Below are positions 21,446 through 33,231 of a stretch of DNA of 64,000 bases, piece by piece. The position numbers and the translations under genes were made by a program. Every line of letters begins with the position of its first letter. The first letter of the stretch is position 1. The stretch spans positions 42,319,083 to 42,383,082 of the forward strand of contig OZ026835.1 of assembly GCA_964023205.1 (NCBI GenBank), written 5' to 3'. The notes below the pieces were generated by a model. It was given only the letters and a program-made list of their open reading frames with translations. It made no database searches and had not been told where the DNA came from. Source of the DNA: Lutraria lutraria. Its lineage: Eukaryota > Mollusca > Bivalvia > Venerida > Mactridae.

Positions 21446-22161
21446 ACAAGAGGGCCACGATGGCCCTTTATCGCTCACCTGAGAACCAAGGCCAATAATT
21501 AATAACCAGGTAATATAGTTTCCATCTTGTAAAACTCATTTTTACGTAGATTTTGAGATCAAAACCAACAATGAAGATATAATACTGTTAAACAAGCTAA
21601 AACGTAGCAAATTTTCTAATCCAAGGGCCCATAACTCTTGAAGTTGTGGTCCGATTCCACCCATAACTAAACTTGTCCAAATCCATAAGGTAATACACAT
21701 TCATTGTAAATATGATTAGGATCGGTGAATAAATGAAGGCGCTAGAGTGTAAACAAGCTAAAATATAGCAAATTTTCAAAGTCAAGGGCCCATAACTCTT
21801 GAAGTTCTGGTCCGATTCTGCCCATAATCGAAGTTGTCCAAGATCTTTTGGTTATACACATTTACTGAAAATATTATTAGGATTGGTGAATAAATGAAGG
21901 CGCTAGAGTGTAAACAAGCTAAATATAGCAAATTTTGTAATTCAAGGGCCCATAACTCTAGAAGTTATTTTCAGATTTTGCCCATAATCAAACTTAGCCA
22001 AGACATTGTGGCCATATACATTGTGAGCAAGTTTAATCACGATTCGTTAAGAGCTGTGGTTGCTAGAGTGTAAACAAACTAATTGTGGACGTACGACAGA
22101 CGCCGGACGCCGGACATTCAACGATCCTAAAAGCTCACCTGATGAATCAGGTGAGCTAAAA
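21446..22161 (+). mobile_element. 'caagagggcc' element, short subfamily, copy 2
   Basis: This is a full-length copy. Start 'acaagagggccacgatggcc', early 'gctcacctgag', internal repeats around 'gggcccataactct', then the GACGCCGGAC segment and the complete terminal hairpin CTCACCTGAT / ATCAGGTGAG followed by CTAAAA. Confidence 0.8.
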
Positions 22162-24159
22162 AAAACAAGGGCCTACCAATGCTTAAAAGAGTAAATTTCA
22201 AATGTATAAACAACAAAATTACATTAGATATCACATGAATATTCAGTTGTCAAGTAGAAAACTGTACCTTTATTCCAATGAACTTTGCACTTTAAGGATA
22301 GGAAAATGTTTCCAAACATGCATTTCAAATTTCTGACCATTTTGCTTTTCCTCACCATTAAACAACATGGAAGACAATAAACAGATGAGTTATTTTACCA
22401 CAGTTTGGCCATAGGCCAATGACAATATTTAAGAAAATCATTTCTGATTCACATTCAGTCATATATGACATATCAGTACAAGCTAAATATACATAAGATA
22501 AAGTTTATATTTCAGATTCATAAGGCTCTCAGGCCCATGTGAACAACATATTTACGTACATAAATAAATATATATTAATCTATTAACATGCAGTGTATGG
22601 CAAAAGGAACTTCTGAGCTCCATTGTAATGACATTAGCTGGATTATGCACTATATTAGTCAACAAACGACTAATCACATCAAGGGCTCAATTATTTGTAC
22701 AGCAGTCACTAAATATAAAGTATATATTTGCATAATTATATAAGTATGTATATATTAGATATATCACTTCAACTGTTAAGCTCACAAAACTGTAGTTAAA
22801 ACTGTTATCATAAAAGTCACTGAGTACAAAATGCAAACATTAACATAAGTCCTATACAAACAAGCAGGCTTTTTGAATCATTGAGTGTCTGTGAGATTAA
22901 GACAGTCTGTGACAATTGTTTTAAGTCATGTGTGCTATGCCCAACAAGCTTTCTACGGGTTTTCTATGAATTAAAGATCACAGAGAAACAACACAATATT
23001 ATCGTTATTACTCTATACAGATCTGTGAGATCTCAAACACAAGATATTTGTCAAGGGTAAAAATAAATTAAACAAATACCATCCCAATAAAACACCTCTG
23101 AAAAATCCATTAAGATATGAGCAAATTATCACTGACCAATGGTACAAACAAAATGGCCAAAGGGTTAAAAGGAGAATGATGTTTAATAAATTATTCATAA
23201 TTCTATTCCAGGGACGCTGATTGCAAAGACTAACTAACCATAATGATTGTGCATTAGAGAGTGTGAGAGAGAGAGTGTGAGAGAGAGTGTTTGGTGCATG
23301 GACTAAAAGACAAATTGTAATGAGAAAATCAACATAGTCTTACACAGGATCAACATGTCAGTAAACACGCAAAGCCAACAGCTGCAAAATTCATCCAAAC
23401 AAGTGACATGAGAAAGTTCCGTATTTCAGCCATCGATGGCTTAACCTTCAGGACATGTTGTAAATTATTTATGAATATCTTCTAGAACGGGTTAGTAACT
23501 TGGAAAAACAATGCTATGTTGCTAAATAATGAAGACTTGAAACATGTAACATGTACTGGTGGACACTGAGACCAATAAAGGCACCTATACAATGAGCATA
23601 GACAATCACAACAACAAAATACATGCTATGTATTCAGGTGGATTGAAAATGCCACACTAGAACTTCTTCAAATCTTTGCCACATTTATGAAGGATTTGAT
23701 TAGAAAAATGATAAACCTGTGTAAGTTGCTTTAACTTAGTATTGTATTACCCAGCCACAAGCACAGAGCACAAGAGTGCTAGAAGGTAGATAACCAGTGC
23801 ACTACACTCAGCAACAAATACTATCAGTTTTAATATAGTTTTATAACAACCATTTGCATTATTCTTGCCACTTGATTCCCTAAGGCTTTCATAAGCTATC
23901 AAATAACACATATCTATTCAGTAGACAGTTTACCTAGTAATTCCAAGAACATAAAAATACTGATATAATTCAAACTAATGGCTACTCATCATGAAATTAA
24001 GAATACTGAATGTTCTCCTCTGAGCTCCCTAAGGATTGTTCTTCTGAAGTTGTCAAATTCTTGTTAGAACAATTTTTGCATGCATTGAATATCATTTTAA
24101 GGATTAAAGTCGGCATTATGAGTCACAATTTGTGATATTTCTCTAGAGGGCTGGGTGGG
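22162..24159. other. 2-kb AT-rich intronic sequence
   Basis: No exon, ORF or dispersed repeat was recognised. The only simple structure is a short GTGAGAGAGAGA-type tract at about 23258-23292. Confidence 0.55.
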
Positions 24160-25037
24160 GTATTCATAAGGGAGGGTGGTCATCAATTAGGGAGAAGACA
24201 AGCATTGGTTAGTGAGAGGGCAGGCACTTGATAGGGAGAAAGAGGCATTTATTAGGGAGAGGAAAGGCATTAGTTATGGAGGGGGCAGGCACTGAATAGG
24301 GAGAAAGAGGCATTTATTAGGGAGAGGAAAGGCATTGGTTAGGGAGGGCAGGCACCGGATAGGGAGAAAGAGGCATTTATTAGGGAGAGGAAAGGCATTA
24401 GTTATGGAGAGGGCAGGCACTGAATAGGGAGAAAGAGGCATTTATTAGGGAGAGGAAAGGCAATGGTTAGGGAGGGCAGGCACCGGATAGGGAGAAAGAG
24501 GCATTTATTAGGGAGAGGAAAGCATTGGTTAGGGAGGGCAGGCACTGGATAGGGAGAAAGAGGCATTTATTAGGGAGAGGACAAGCATTGGTTAGGGAGG
24601 GCAGGCACTGGATAGGGAGAAAGAGGCATTTATTAGGGAGAGGAAAGCATTGGTTAGGGAGAGGGCAGGCACTGAATAGGGAGAAAGAGGCATTTATTAG
24701 GGAGAGGACAAGCATTGGTTAGATAGAGGACAAGCATTGGTTAGGGAGAGGACAAGCATTGGTTAGATAGAGGACAAGCATTGGTTAGGGAGAGGGCAGG
24801 CATTGGTTAGGGAGAGGGCAAGCATTGGTTAGATAGAGGACAAGCATTGGTTAGATAGAGGACAAGCATTGGTTAGGGAGAGGACAAGCATTGGTTAGAT
24901 AGAGGACAAGCATTGGTTAGATAGAGGACAAGCATGGGTTAGAGGGCAGGCGTTTATTAGGGAAAAGGCAGGCATTGAATAGGAACAGGGCATTAATTGA
25001 TTGGAGAGAAGACAGGCATTTATGAGGGAGAGGTCAG
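24160..25037. repeat. purine-rich minisatellite (GGGAGA units)
   Basis: The plus strand is almost free of C over about 880 bp. It is built from 'tagggaga(a/g)', 'ggcattggtt', 'aggcatttatt' and 'gcaggcact' blocks, in units of about 20-23 bp combined into a higher-order unit of about 62-64 bp at 24220-24700. Simpler 'ggttaga(t/g)agaggacaagca' units follow at 24715-24940. Open frames at 24467-24715 (minus), 24525-24722 (plus) and 24895-25095 (minus) are by-products. Confidence 0.9.
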
Positions 25038-25979
25038 AGATCATTTTGGTAAACAGAAATTCAGATACAAAGATGTCGCACTGATCAAGTGACAAATAAG
25101 TACACTGCTCGATTTCTTTCGCCTTTAATTGCTTGAAATACTCAATGGTGTCATTTATTTATGAAATACTAAAATATCTAGGTGAGCGATAGCGATTATG
25201 AAGTTGTACAGCGTAAGGACTGGAATCAAGGCTGATAAAAACACAATTTGGATATACATGCAATCTCATTAGTTATAATTAGTGATCCATTTTTGATATT
25301 TGTAGGTCAATTAAGTGAAAGCATAAAGAATCAGTAAGAAAAAAGCAATAAGCAAAACCAGTATTACCTTTAAGAATAATGAAGTCCGTGGATCTGTGTT
25401 TGTGGTATGTTTTAACAGCACTAAAAACTTTCAAAATGTTCTGAGACTGTCATAGCCAAGTTTGCTTGCTTCTGATTGGTCAATAACATATCTCACAGTA
25501 TTCTATTGGTATATCAGTGACTAATGCTTAACCTTTTTTCTAAGGTAACTTCAAATCATTTATTATTTAAAATAACAGTAAGGTTTCTTTCAGCGTACCA
25601 GACCGCCAACACTAAGAGAGGTTTTCGGTTCAATTGGTACTTCATGTATGTACCAAAATGCCAACTTCAGACATCCCTTTCAGAAACAGCTGATTAACAA
25701 GCTGACAATATCAGCATTATAGATTATAGTTAAACTAACATCTGACTAAAATCTGACAAAAAGAGTTTCAAATTTCAATTTGAAAAATCTGGTGAATGCA
25801 TTTAAAATTGTCATTTAAGTTTGGAATGGCTTTACAAAGCTTTCAGATAAACTACAGCCAGAATTCATAAGATTAAAGTTAGATTTATCAGGTGACAAAT
25901 CAAGGCAAAGGAGATTATATATTGCAAAGTAAAAGTGTGTTCTATTAGCATAAAAATGTGCAGTGTATTTTATAGATTA
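25038..25979. other. intronic sequence, nothing recognised
   Basis: No exon or repeat was recognised. Confidence 0.5.
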
Positions 25980-26270
25980 GCGCTTTGTCACAGAAATGAC
26001 AAATACCCCTGCCACCACTTTGACACTAAGAATGCAGTAGTACACTATATGGCTAAGTTCAAGGGCACATAACTCTGGAACAAGTAAATCATTGGGCATA
26101 GAAATTGTGTCTTGCACATCTACACTTCACGGTAATGACATATTTCAAGTTTCCTTGCAATTGCTTAAGGAATGCTGAAGTAGTTTGCTCCACATTCTTG
26201 TGATATTGTATGCGGACATTAACCGACCAACAGATCCCCTGTTAAACTTTGTTTGCCGGGGTATTATAAA
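25980..26270. repeat. dispersed repeat 'gctttgtcacag', second copy
   Basis: Its first 60 bases match 5683-5745. It continues with 'caagggcacataactctgg' and ends near 'ccggggtattat'. It is a non-coding interspersed repeat. Confidence 0.5.
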
Positions 26271-27490
26271 CATTCAATCCACAAGTATATTGAATAAATG
26301 TGATAAAAAATAGGTCATTTTTTACAATATCAAATTATCAGAAACAAAATTAATTGATTTCAAACTATGAACATAATATTATGTAAGAGAGTTGTTCAAC
26401 TTATTAATTAATACAGTTTAGCACTTAAGTGCAGATTTCACATTTAATAGAAAATCTACATTTGTTTGCAAAGCATTTAATATTATCAGCCATCAGGGAC
26501 ACCCAAAGCAGTTTACCAAACAGAACTTATGAATAACTTAAAGGTTCTAACCTGCAACCCTCTCAATTGCTTTCGCAAGCGTTGCAACTTCTAAACTGTT
26601 AAGTACGGAGGACAAACACATAAAAACAAAAAAATATTATTATTTGTTCTCAACCATAAAGAAGCCAATATGGCAAAAACGTTGACGGAATGATATAAAT
26701 GATTTAATATTATTGATTTTTTATCACTATTGAAGTTAAAAGATGAACACAGGTGCAACATTTCAGACTCAGAATTGTAGACTCAAACTCAAGACTCAGT
26801 TTTTGTGAATACTGTTTTCATTGCAATGAGTCTGATTCTTTAGTCTAAAATTGACTCAATCTTAGTCCTTAAAGCAATTATTGTGAATATGGGTCCTTGA
26901 TTTGTAACTACCATCTTTGGAACCAAACAAATTGCTTACAATACTGAGGTAGACTCATTATTAAGTTGATAAATGGAAGAAACATGACGTTCAGCACTTC
27001 TTGACAAATTCCAGGGAATCGACATTAACAATGGTCCGTTAGCCCAAGCTGAATATCCCGTCAGGCTTTCTGAAATTTAGGTGACCAGAATTCGATAAAT
27101 TAAGTGAATAAATAATAAAGCTTGCAAACTTTTGTTAGATCTGATGTGATGTTACCTCTATAACTTTTTTTAATGCATTTGTGAAAATTAGACATTTATA
27201 TTAATACTTGTCTTGTATTTTAATATAGTACACTCGGTAGGCATTGAAATAAAATGACAAACACATATTTTATGTATTAAAATGAGGACTATCTATAATT
27301 TGCAAGAACTTCCTCATTTTCTATGTTGGTAGTCCTGCTGATTATACATCTTGATACCTGATAAGCCAACATTGGAATTACTTAGGATTTCACAAATGTA
27401 AAACAAATATATATGGAAGCCTCCATGTAAGAAACAGCCTCAAAAGTCACCCCTTTGCCTTGGTACCACAGTTTTGACTGTTCCACAAAT
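26271..27490. other. AT-rich intronic sequence
   Basis: No exon or known repeat was recognised over 1.2 kb. A loose cluster of 'gactca'/'agactc' words occurs at 26765-26960. Confidence 0.5.
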
Positions 27491-27598
27491 GCCCATGAAA
27501 TAATTGTATATTAGTGAACTATTCATGAACTATTCATGAAGTAAGCAAGAATAGTTCAAGAAAAATTCATGTTTTCATGAATGCCATTTGAAGGAGGA
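27491..27598 (+). mobile_element. CCCCTTC MITE, copy 3
   Basis: The core 'gaactattcatgaagtaagc', 'agaatagttcaag' and 'ttttcatgaatgccatttg' matches the other copies. The left terminal repeat is degraded. Confidence 0.65.
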
Positions 27599-27739
27599 GG
27601 AACTGATTTGGTATTTTTAGAGATGCCAAAAGTGAAGTATTGGATACCAGTTCAAAAATAAGAGATCATTATACAGATAATGAGGTATGTACATGTAGTC
27701 TAGATATTGACAGATACAATGTAAAGTTTTCAAATATCT

Positions 27740-27990
27740 GATTAAATATAAGACAAACAGCAAGGCCTTTTTTCGAAAAATTGGGAAGGGGCCTAAGCCT
27801 TTCATTTTGGGAAATTCGAGAGCAATATTTGGCCAAATTTTTGAGAAGGTTAGACTACTGAGTTTGAATAGCATTGTATTTTTTGGGAATTTCTTGCCTA
27901 AAATTGGGGAAAAAAACAGCCTGTTTGCAATAGGGAAGTCACGGAATTTCGGCCTCTGTTATAGAAGGAAAAAAAGCCCTGAACTGTCAG
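27740..27990. repeat. dispersed repeat, inverse of 17670-17960
   Basis: It contains 'ttgggaaggggcctaagcc', 'tttgggaatttcttgcc' and 'ggcctctgttatagaagg', which correspond on the opposite strand to the repeat at 17670-17960. Short frames on both strands here are not genes. Confidence 0.45.
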
Positions 27991-28290
27991 CTCAATATCG
28001 TTTCTCCTGATGAAAGTTTGTCATCATAACAAAACATCGGTAAATCCAGATAAAGATAATTAACTAATCAGTACAGGGCATACAATTACACAAATGCACC
28101 ATTGCACCACTGAATAAGTGCACACATGTTGCACCATTATAAAATGCTAGAAAACAAATGCATAATCCAACACCTATATAGGTAACATGTGGCTGCGATA
28201 ATTTACTTCTGCGATTTCAAAGTTTTCTGTGTGGACCAAGTATAGCCATTACAACATATACAATTATCAATTATATTCTTTTTGTTTGGA

Positions 28291-29560
28291 GTTCAACCAA
28301 TCAACTATCTACAAGATTATCATATGACGGCTTCACATCAACCAATCAACTGTCTACAAGATTATCATATGACGGCTTCACATCAACCAATCAACTGTCT
28401 ACAAGATTATCATATGATTGCATTACATCAACCAATCAACTGTCCACAAGATTATCATATGATTGCATTACATCAACCAATCAACTGTCTACAAGTTTTT
28501 CATATGATTGCATTACATCAACCAATCAACTGTCTACAAGATTATCATATGATTGCATTACATCAACCAATCAACTGTCTACAAGATTATCATATGACGG
28601 CTTCACATCAACCAATCAACTATCTACAAGATTATCATATGACGGCTTCACATCAACCAATCAACTGTCTACAAGATTATCATATGATTGCATCACATCA
28701 ACCAATCAACTGTCTACAAGTTTATCATATGACGGCTTCACATCAACCAATCAACTGTCTACAAGATTATCATATGATTGCATCACATCAACCAATCAAC
28801 TGTCTACAAGATTATCATATGACGGCTTCACATCAACCAATCAACTATCTACAAGATTATCATATGACGGCTTCACATCAACCAATCAACTGTCTACAAG
28901 ATTATCATATGATTGCATCACATCAACCAATCAACTGTCTACAAGATTATCATATGATTGCATCACATCAACCAATCAACTGTCTACAAGATTATCATAT
29001 GATTGCATCACATCAACCAATCAACTGTCTACAAGATTATCATATAATTGCATTACATCAACCAATCAACTGTCTACAAGATTATCATATAATGACATCA
29101 CATCAACCAATCAACTGTCTACAAGATTATCATATGATTGCATTACATCAACCAATCAACTGTCCACAAGATTATCATATGATTGCATTACATCAACCAA
29201 TCAACTGTCTACAAGTTTTTCATATGATTGCATTACATCAACCAATCAACTGTCTACAAGATTATCATATGATTGCATCACATCAACCAATCAACTGTCT
29301 ACAAGATTATCATATGATTGCATTACATCAACCAATCAAATGTCTACAAGATTATCATATGATTGCATTACATCAACCAATCAACTGTCTACAAGTTTTT
29401 CATATGATTGCATTACATCAACCAATCAACTGTCTACAAGATTATCATATGATTGCATTACATCAACCAATCAACTGTCTACAAGTTTTTCATATGATTG
29501 CATTACATCAACCAATCAACTGTCTACAAGTTTTTCATATGATTGCATCATACCAACAAA
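28291..29560. repeat. 45-bp minisatellite, 28 copies, with higher-order structure
   Basis: It has 28 copies of a 45-bp unit ('ccaatcaactgtctacaaga', 'ttatcatatg' and a variable 'acggcttcac'/'attgcattac' part). Because 45 is divisible by three, one frame stays open for 431 codons (28282-29577) with 15-residue units such as PINCLQDYHMIALHQ. Rare variants recur 720 bp (16 units) apart. There is no upstream start context or splice evidence, so no protein is called. Confidence 0.95.
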
Positions 29561-29750
29561 TCACAGTGAACAAGTAGACTTTAACTTCAAATTATTAACA
29601 TGTTCAGACAGACTGGTGGTATTTTAAATCATCAGATTTCGTGTCTGAGTTCTATTTACTTCCCACATGTTGTCTACAATGTCCTGTGATCCCTTTGTGA
29701 CTAAATACCACACCAAATAAGTAAACCAGTATCTTATATGAAGTAAGACA

Positions 29751-31761
29751 CACTGTGTGGTAGCACTGTACGCAAAAAATCAACGGTGTTTACAAGATGG
29801 CGGACGGATTAATGTTGTGAGGTAGGTGTCGTTTGTTTTTGGTTCAAACGTTTTAAATACGACGTCCTCTACACAATAGTATACATCAAATGAAAGAACC
29901 TTAAAACGGCAATCGGCGGCTAATAATCGTTTTTTATCAAACCACGCCGTTTTCACAAAATCAGTGTCTGAACAACTCGTGTTGAGTTTTTTGAAAAACG
30001 AAGCGAGGAAACTGAACAAAACCGACGATTATTCCGTTAAAATGAATGAATCGACAAAAATACTTGTCAACGTGTATGGAGAATGTAAAGCTCCTCACGT
30101 ATATCCATTATTTCTTCATCAAAATCCCTTGTAGTAGATGTTTTAAAGCTTTTAAATTTTACATACTGTACGCCACGGTGCTAAGTGTAAACATTGTACT
30201 GTACGCAACGGAGAAACAATTTCTGTACGCAACGGAGCAACAATTTTAGTCAAAAATCTGTACGCAACGGAGCAGTCAATGAATAGCTTGTTTCTGTGTG
30301 TTTAAAAATGTGTCTTCTATACTTTGATTTCAATTTAAAGTGCATTTTTAAAGAAGAATGCACGCTTCGGGTTCAAAAGCGCAGTAATATGATTACTAAC
30401 GCAGGCAAGCCTGAGTGAATAATTACAAACTTTCGAACGATAAAACGTGCATTATGTTACTACAATGCTGGACAAAATGAGATATTTTTTTCATTCTTGC
30501 ATGCTAAAAAAGTGAGTTGATTAAACTATGATAATTACAATGAGCGGATAAGCAATTTTCATGATTTTGATGTCATTTGGTCAATTGACGTTACTGACGT
30601 CAAGGGGCAAATAAACATTCCTTTTTTACAGTGAATATCGTTGACCTCCTTAGGTCTTCAGTGATTATATAACGTTTGATGTTTCAGTATAAACTCGCAT
30701 TATAATTATGTTTTTCACTTTCCATAAAAAAATTGAAACAATATCTTCATAAGTTAGTTTTTTTTCTTACGTTAGATTTTATCAAATTTCAGAATCTATA
30801 TGAAAATAACTGATGAAAAATATAAACAGTATTCAGCGGAAAACCTAAGCTAATATCTTGTCTTTGCTCCGTATATCTTTAAAATATAATTTTAATTTAG
30901 AAAAATACACGCAGAGATTCGAACCTACCTGCCACCATCCGACATCCGTTTAAAGTCATTGCTAGTAGACTGCTCGACCAGCGAAGAAGACTTATTTAAC
31001 ATAATTTACAATGGCAATGTTGAATTGACAAATACAAATTTAGCCGAATTGTTATGGCCAACTAATTCTGAAATCGTAATCGACAAAAAGCCATTCACTT
31101 AGTAAATTCATGAAAAAATGTCAATAAATAATACTGAGCCAAAACTGGTATTGTTATTGATGTTTGTGCGTGCATTCTTCTATAACAATGTATAGAAGAC
31201 ATGTTTTTAAACACACAGAAACAAGCTATTCATTGACTGCTCCGTTGCGTACAGATTTTTGACTAAAATTGTTGCTCCGTTGCGTACAGAAATTGTTTTC
31301 TCCGTTGCGTACAGTACAATGTTTACACTTAGCACCGTGGCGTACAGTATGTAAAATTTAAAAGCTTTAAAACATCTACTACAAGGGATTTTGATGAGAA
31401 AATAATGGATATACGTGAGGAGCTTTACATTCTCTATACACGTGGACAAGTATTTTTGTCGATTCATTCATTTTAACGGAATAATCGTCAGTTTTGTTCA
31501 GTTTCCTCGCTTCGTTTTTCAAAAAAACTCAACACGAGTTGTTCAGACTGATTTTGTGAAAACGGCGTGGTTTGATAAAAAACGATTATTAGCCGCCGAT
31601 TGCCGTTTTAAGGTTCTTTCATTTGATGTATACTATTGTGTAGAGGACGTCGTATTTAAAAAGTTTGAACCAAAAACAAACGACACCTACCTCACAACAT
31701 TTATCCGTCCGCCATCTTGTAAACACCGTTGATTTTTTGCGTACAGTGCTACCACACAGTG
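29751..31761. mobile_element. 2.0-kb element with ~570-bp inverted repeats, Transib/RAG-like ends
   Basis: 29751-30322 and 31190-31761 are inverted copies with only a handful of differences. The ends read CACTGTGTGG, and AGACA lies directly outside both (29746-29750 and 31762-31766). A CAC-starting terminus with a 5-bp duplication is characteristic of the Transib superfamily and its RAG relatives. Each arm has the motif CTGTACGCAACGGAG three times (left arm at about 30199, 30223, 30258), plus variants at 30166 and next to the tip. This looks like a set of transposase-binding sites. The centre (30367-31166) is AT-rich and lacks a transposase, so the element is non-autonomous. Arm-internal frames (29780-30019 minus, 31415-31732 plus) encode matching C- and K-rich peptides of unknown origin. 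High arm identity suggests recent activity or gene conversion. Confidence 0.85.
30905..30990 (-). mobile_element. tRNA-like segment inside the 2-kb element
   Basis: On the minus strand box A (TGGTCGAGCAG) and box B (GGTTCGAATCT) are both close to the polymerase III consensus and about 50 bases apart. It is probably a SINE head that inserted into the element, or a tRNA relic. It cannot be folded confidently into a full tRNA. Confidence 0.5.
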
Positions 31762-31766
31762 AGACA

Positions 31767-33106
31767 TGTCCAAAGGGAAATTTAGAACTGACTGACTTGT
31801 TTGTTTATTCATTTTTTTTAGCTCTTTTGATCATTCTTTCATTCGTTTGTGCATTTGTTTTTTCAATCATTCTCTCATTTATTCAATTGCTTGTTTAGCC
31901 TTAATCAAATTAAATTTCTAGATTAAGTACCAGATTTGTACATATTGTCTGATTGGTCAATCAAATAATCGACAGCTTTTCATTGGTTAACAATTATCTT
32001 CTTGTTTTCATGTTCTTAAAAGTTATTTATATGAAAATTATGTGTAATATACTATGCATACAAAATGTCATGTTAACAAACATGGAATACTAAAATGTGA
32101 AATTCACCTAAGTAAAAAACAAACAATATTAACTATAGTAAAACATAATTATTTAATGAGCATTGATAGCACGAGCACTATAGTAATATAGGCTTATTTC
32201 AAGAAGATCTTGAAGTGCCGGCATTTTTTGTTCTTAATTGTATCCAAATTTCATTACGAGCATCATATATATATATAGCAATATCTCATGCACAAATCAT
32301 GGTCCTTTGGCTTTTTAAAGCGATAATTACCATGATGATCTCAATGATTATCTTATTTTGTATGAATGACCTTGACATTCTATAACCATACATATTCATG
32401 AATTTTAATGACAGCATAATATCCAGCAATTCCAAACACAAAGAAAGACTGAATATTGGGAGAGCTGTCATGAAATATCAAGAAGGCAAGTTATATTAAT
32501 TTAGACACAAAATAATCTCCAAATACCAGAAAATCCCTCGAGATCAGGAGAGTTGAAATCAACTTTAAAAAAATGGTGAGGAAGATGATTGCATTGAGGA
32601 AAAGATTAAAATTAGCATCAAATTCCTTTATAATTCTTGGTCTTAAAAAAATAATTCAGGCAAATGCATGATGGGTGATTAAGAAACTTGTGAATAAATA
32701 ATGCTTTTATTTCATGAAGAAGACTGAAATAGCTTTTATAAGGTTGTTGAGTCCTACTGGTGTTGTGAACATTCGTACATTTTCGACAACAATCCTTTTC
32801 TATAGTATTATATACAAAACACCATGCACATACTAGAATACCCTGAAATTCACAAACTCATGTTCCACAAAATAGTTTTAATTCCACAGTATTTTTCTGA
32901 TCCTTGGTGTAATTTTAACATGTGCATGCAAGTAACAGTCAACATTTTTATGCCACCATATTTAGTTACTTCGCTTTAAATTGCACAGTGCCATTTTATT
33001 AAACTGTCAAAGCTAAATAAATACACACATTTATTTTTAGCTCATACCATAGTTGAAAGCAATTGTCAATTATAAGGTAAATACATGTACTCTCTACAAG
33101 ATGCTT
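31767..33106. other. AT-rich intronic sequence
   Basis: No exon or repeat was recognised apart from a short (TA)n tract at about 32266-32276. Confidence 0.55.
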
Positions 33107-33231
33107 AACAAAGATTATCTAACAAAGATTATCTAACAAAGATTATCTAACAAAGATTATCTAACAAAGATTATCTAACAAAGATTATCTAACAAAGATT
33201 ATCTAACAATGATTATCTAACAAAGATTATC
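33107..33231. repeat. 14-bp tandem repeat, nine copies
   Basis: Nine copies of 'aacaaagattatct', the eighth with one substitution. Confidence 0.95.

Noticed and set aside
28282..29577. 431-codon open frame of 15-residue repeats
   Set aside because: The 45-bp unit is divisible by three, which keeps one frame open. There is no supporting exon structure, and unit variation includes non-conservative changes.
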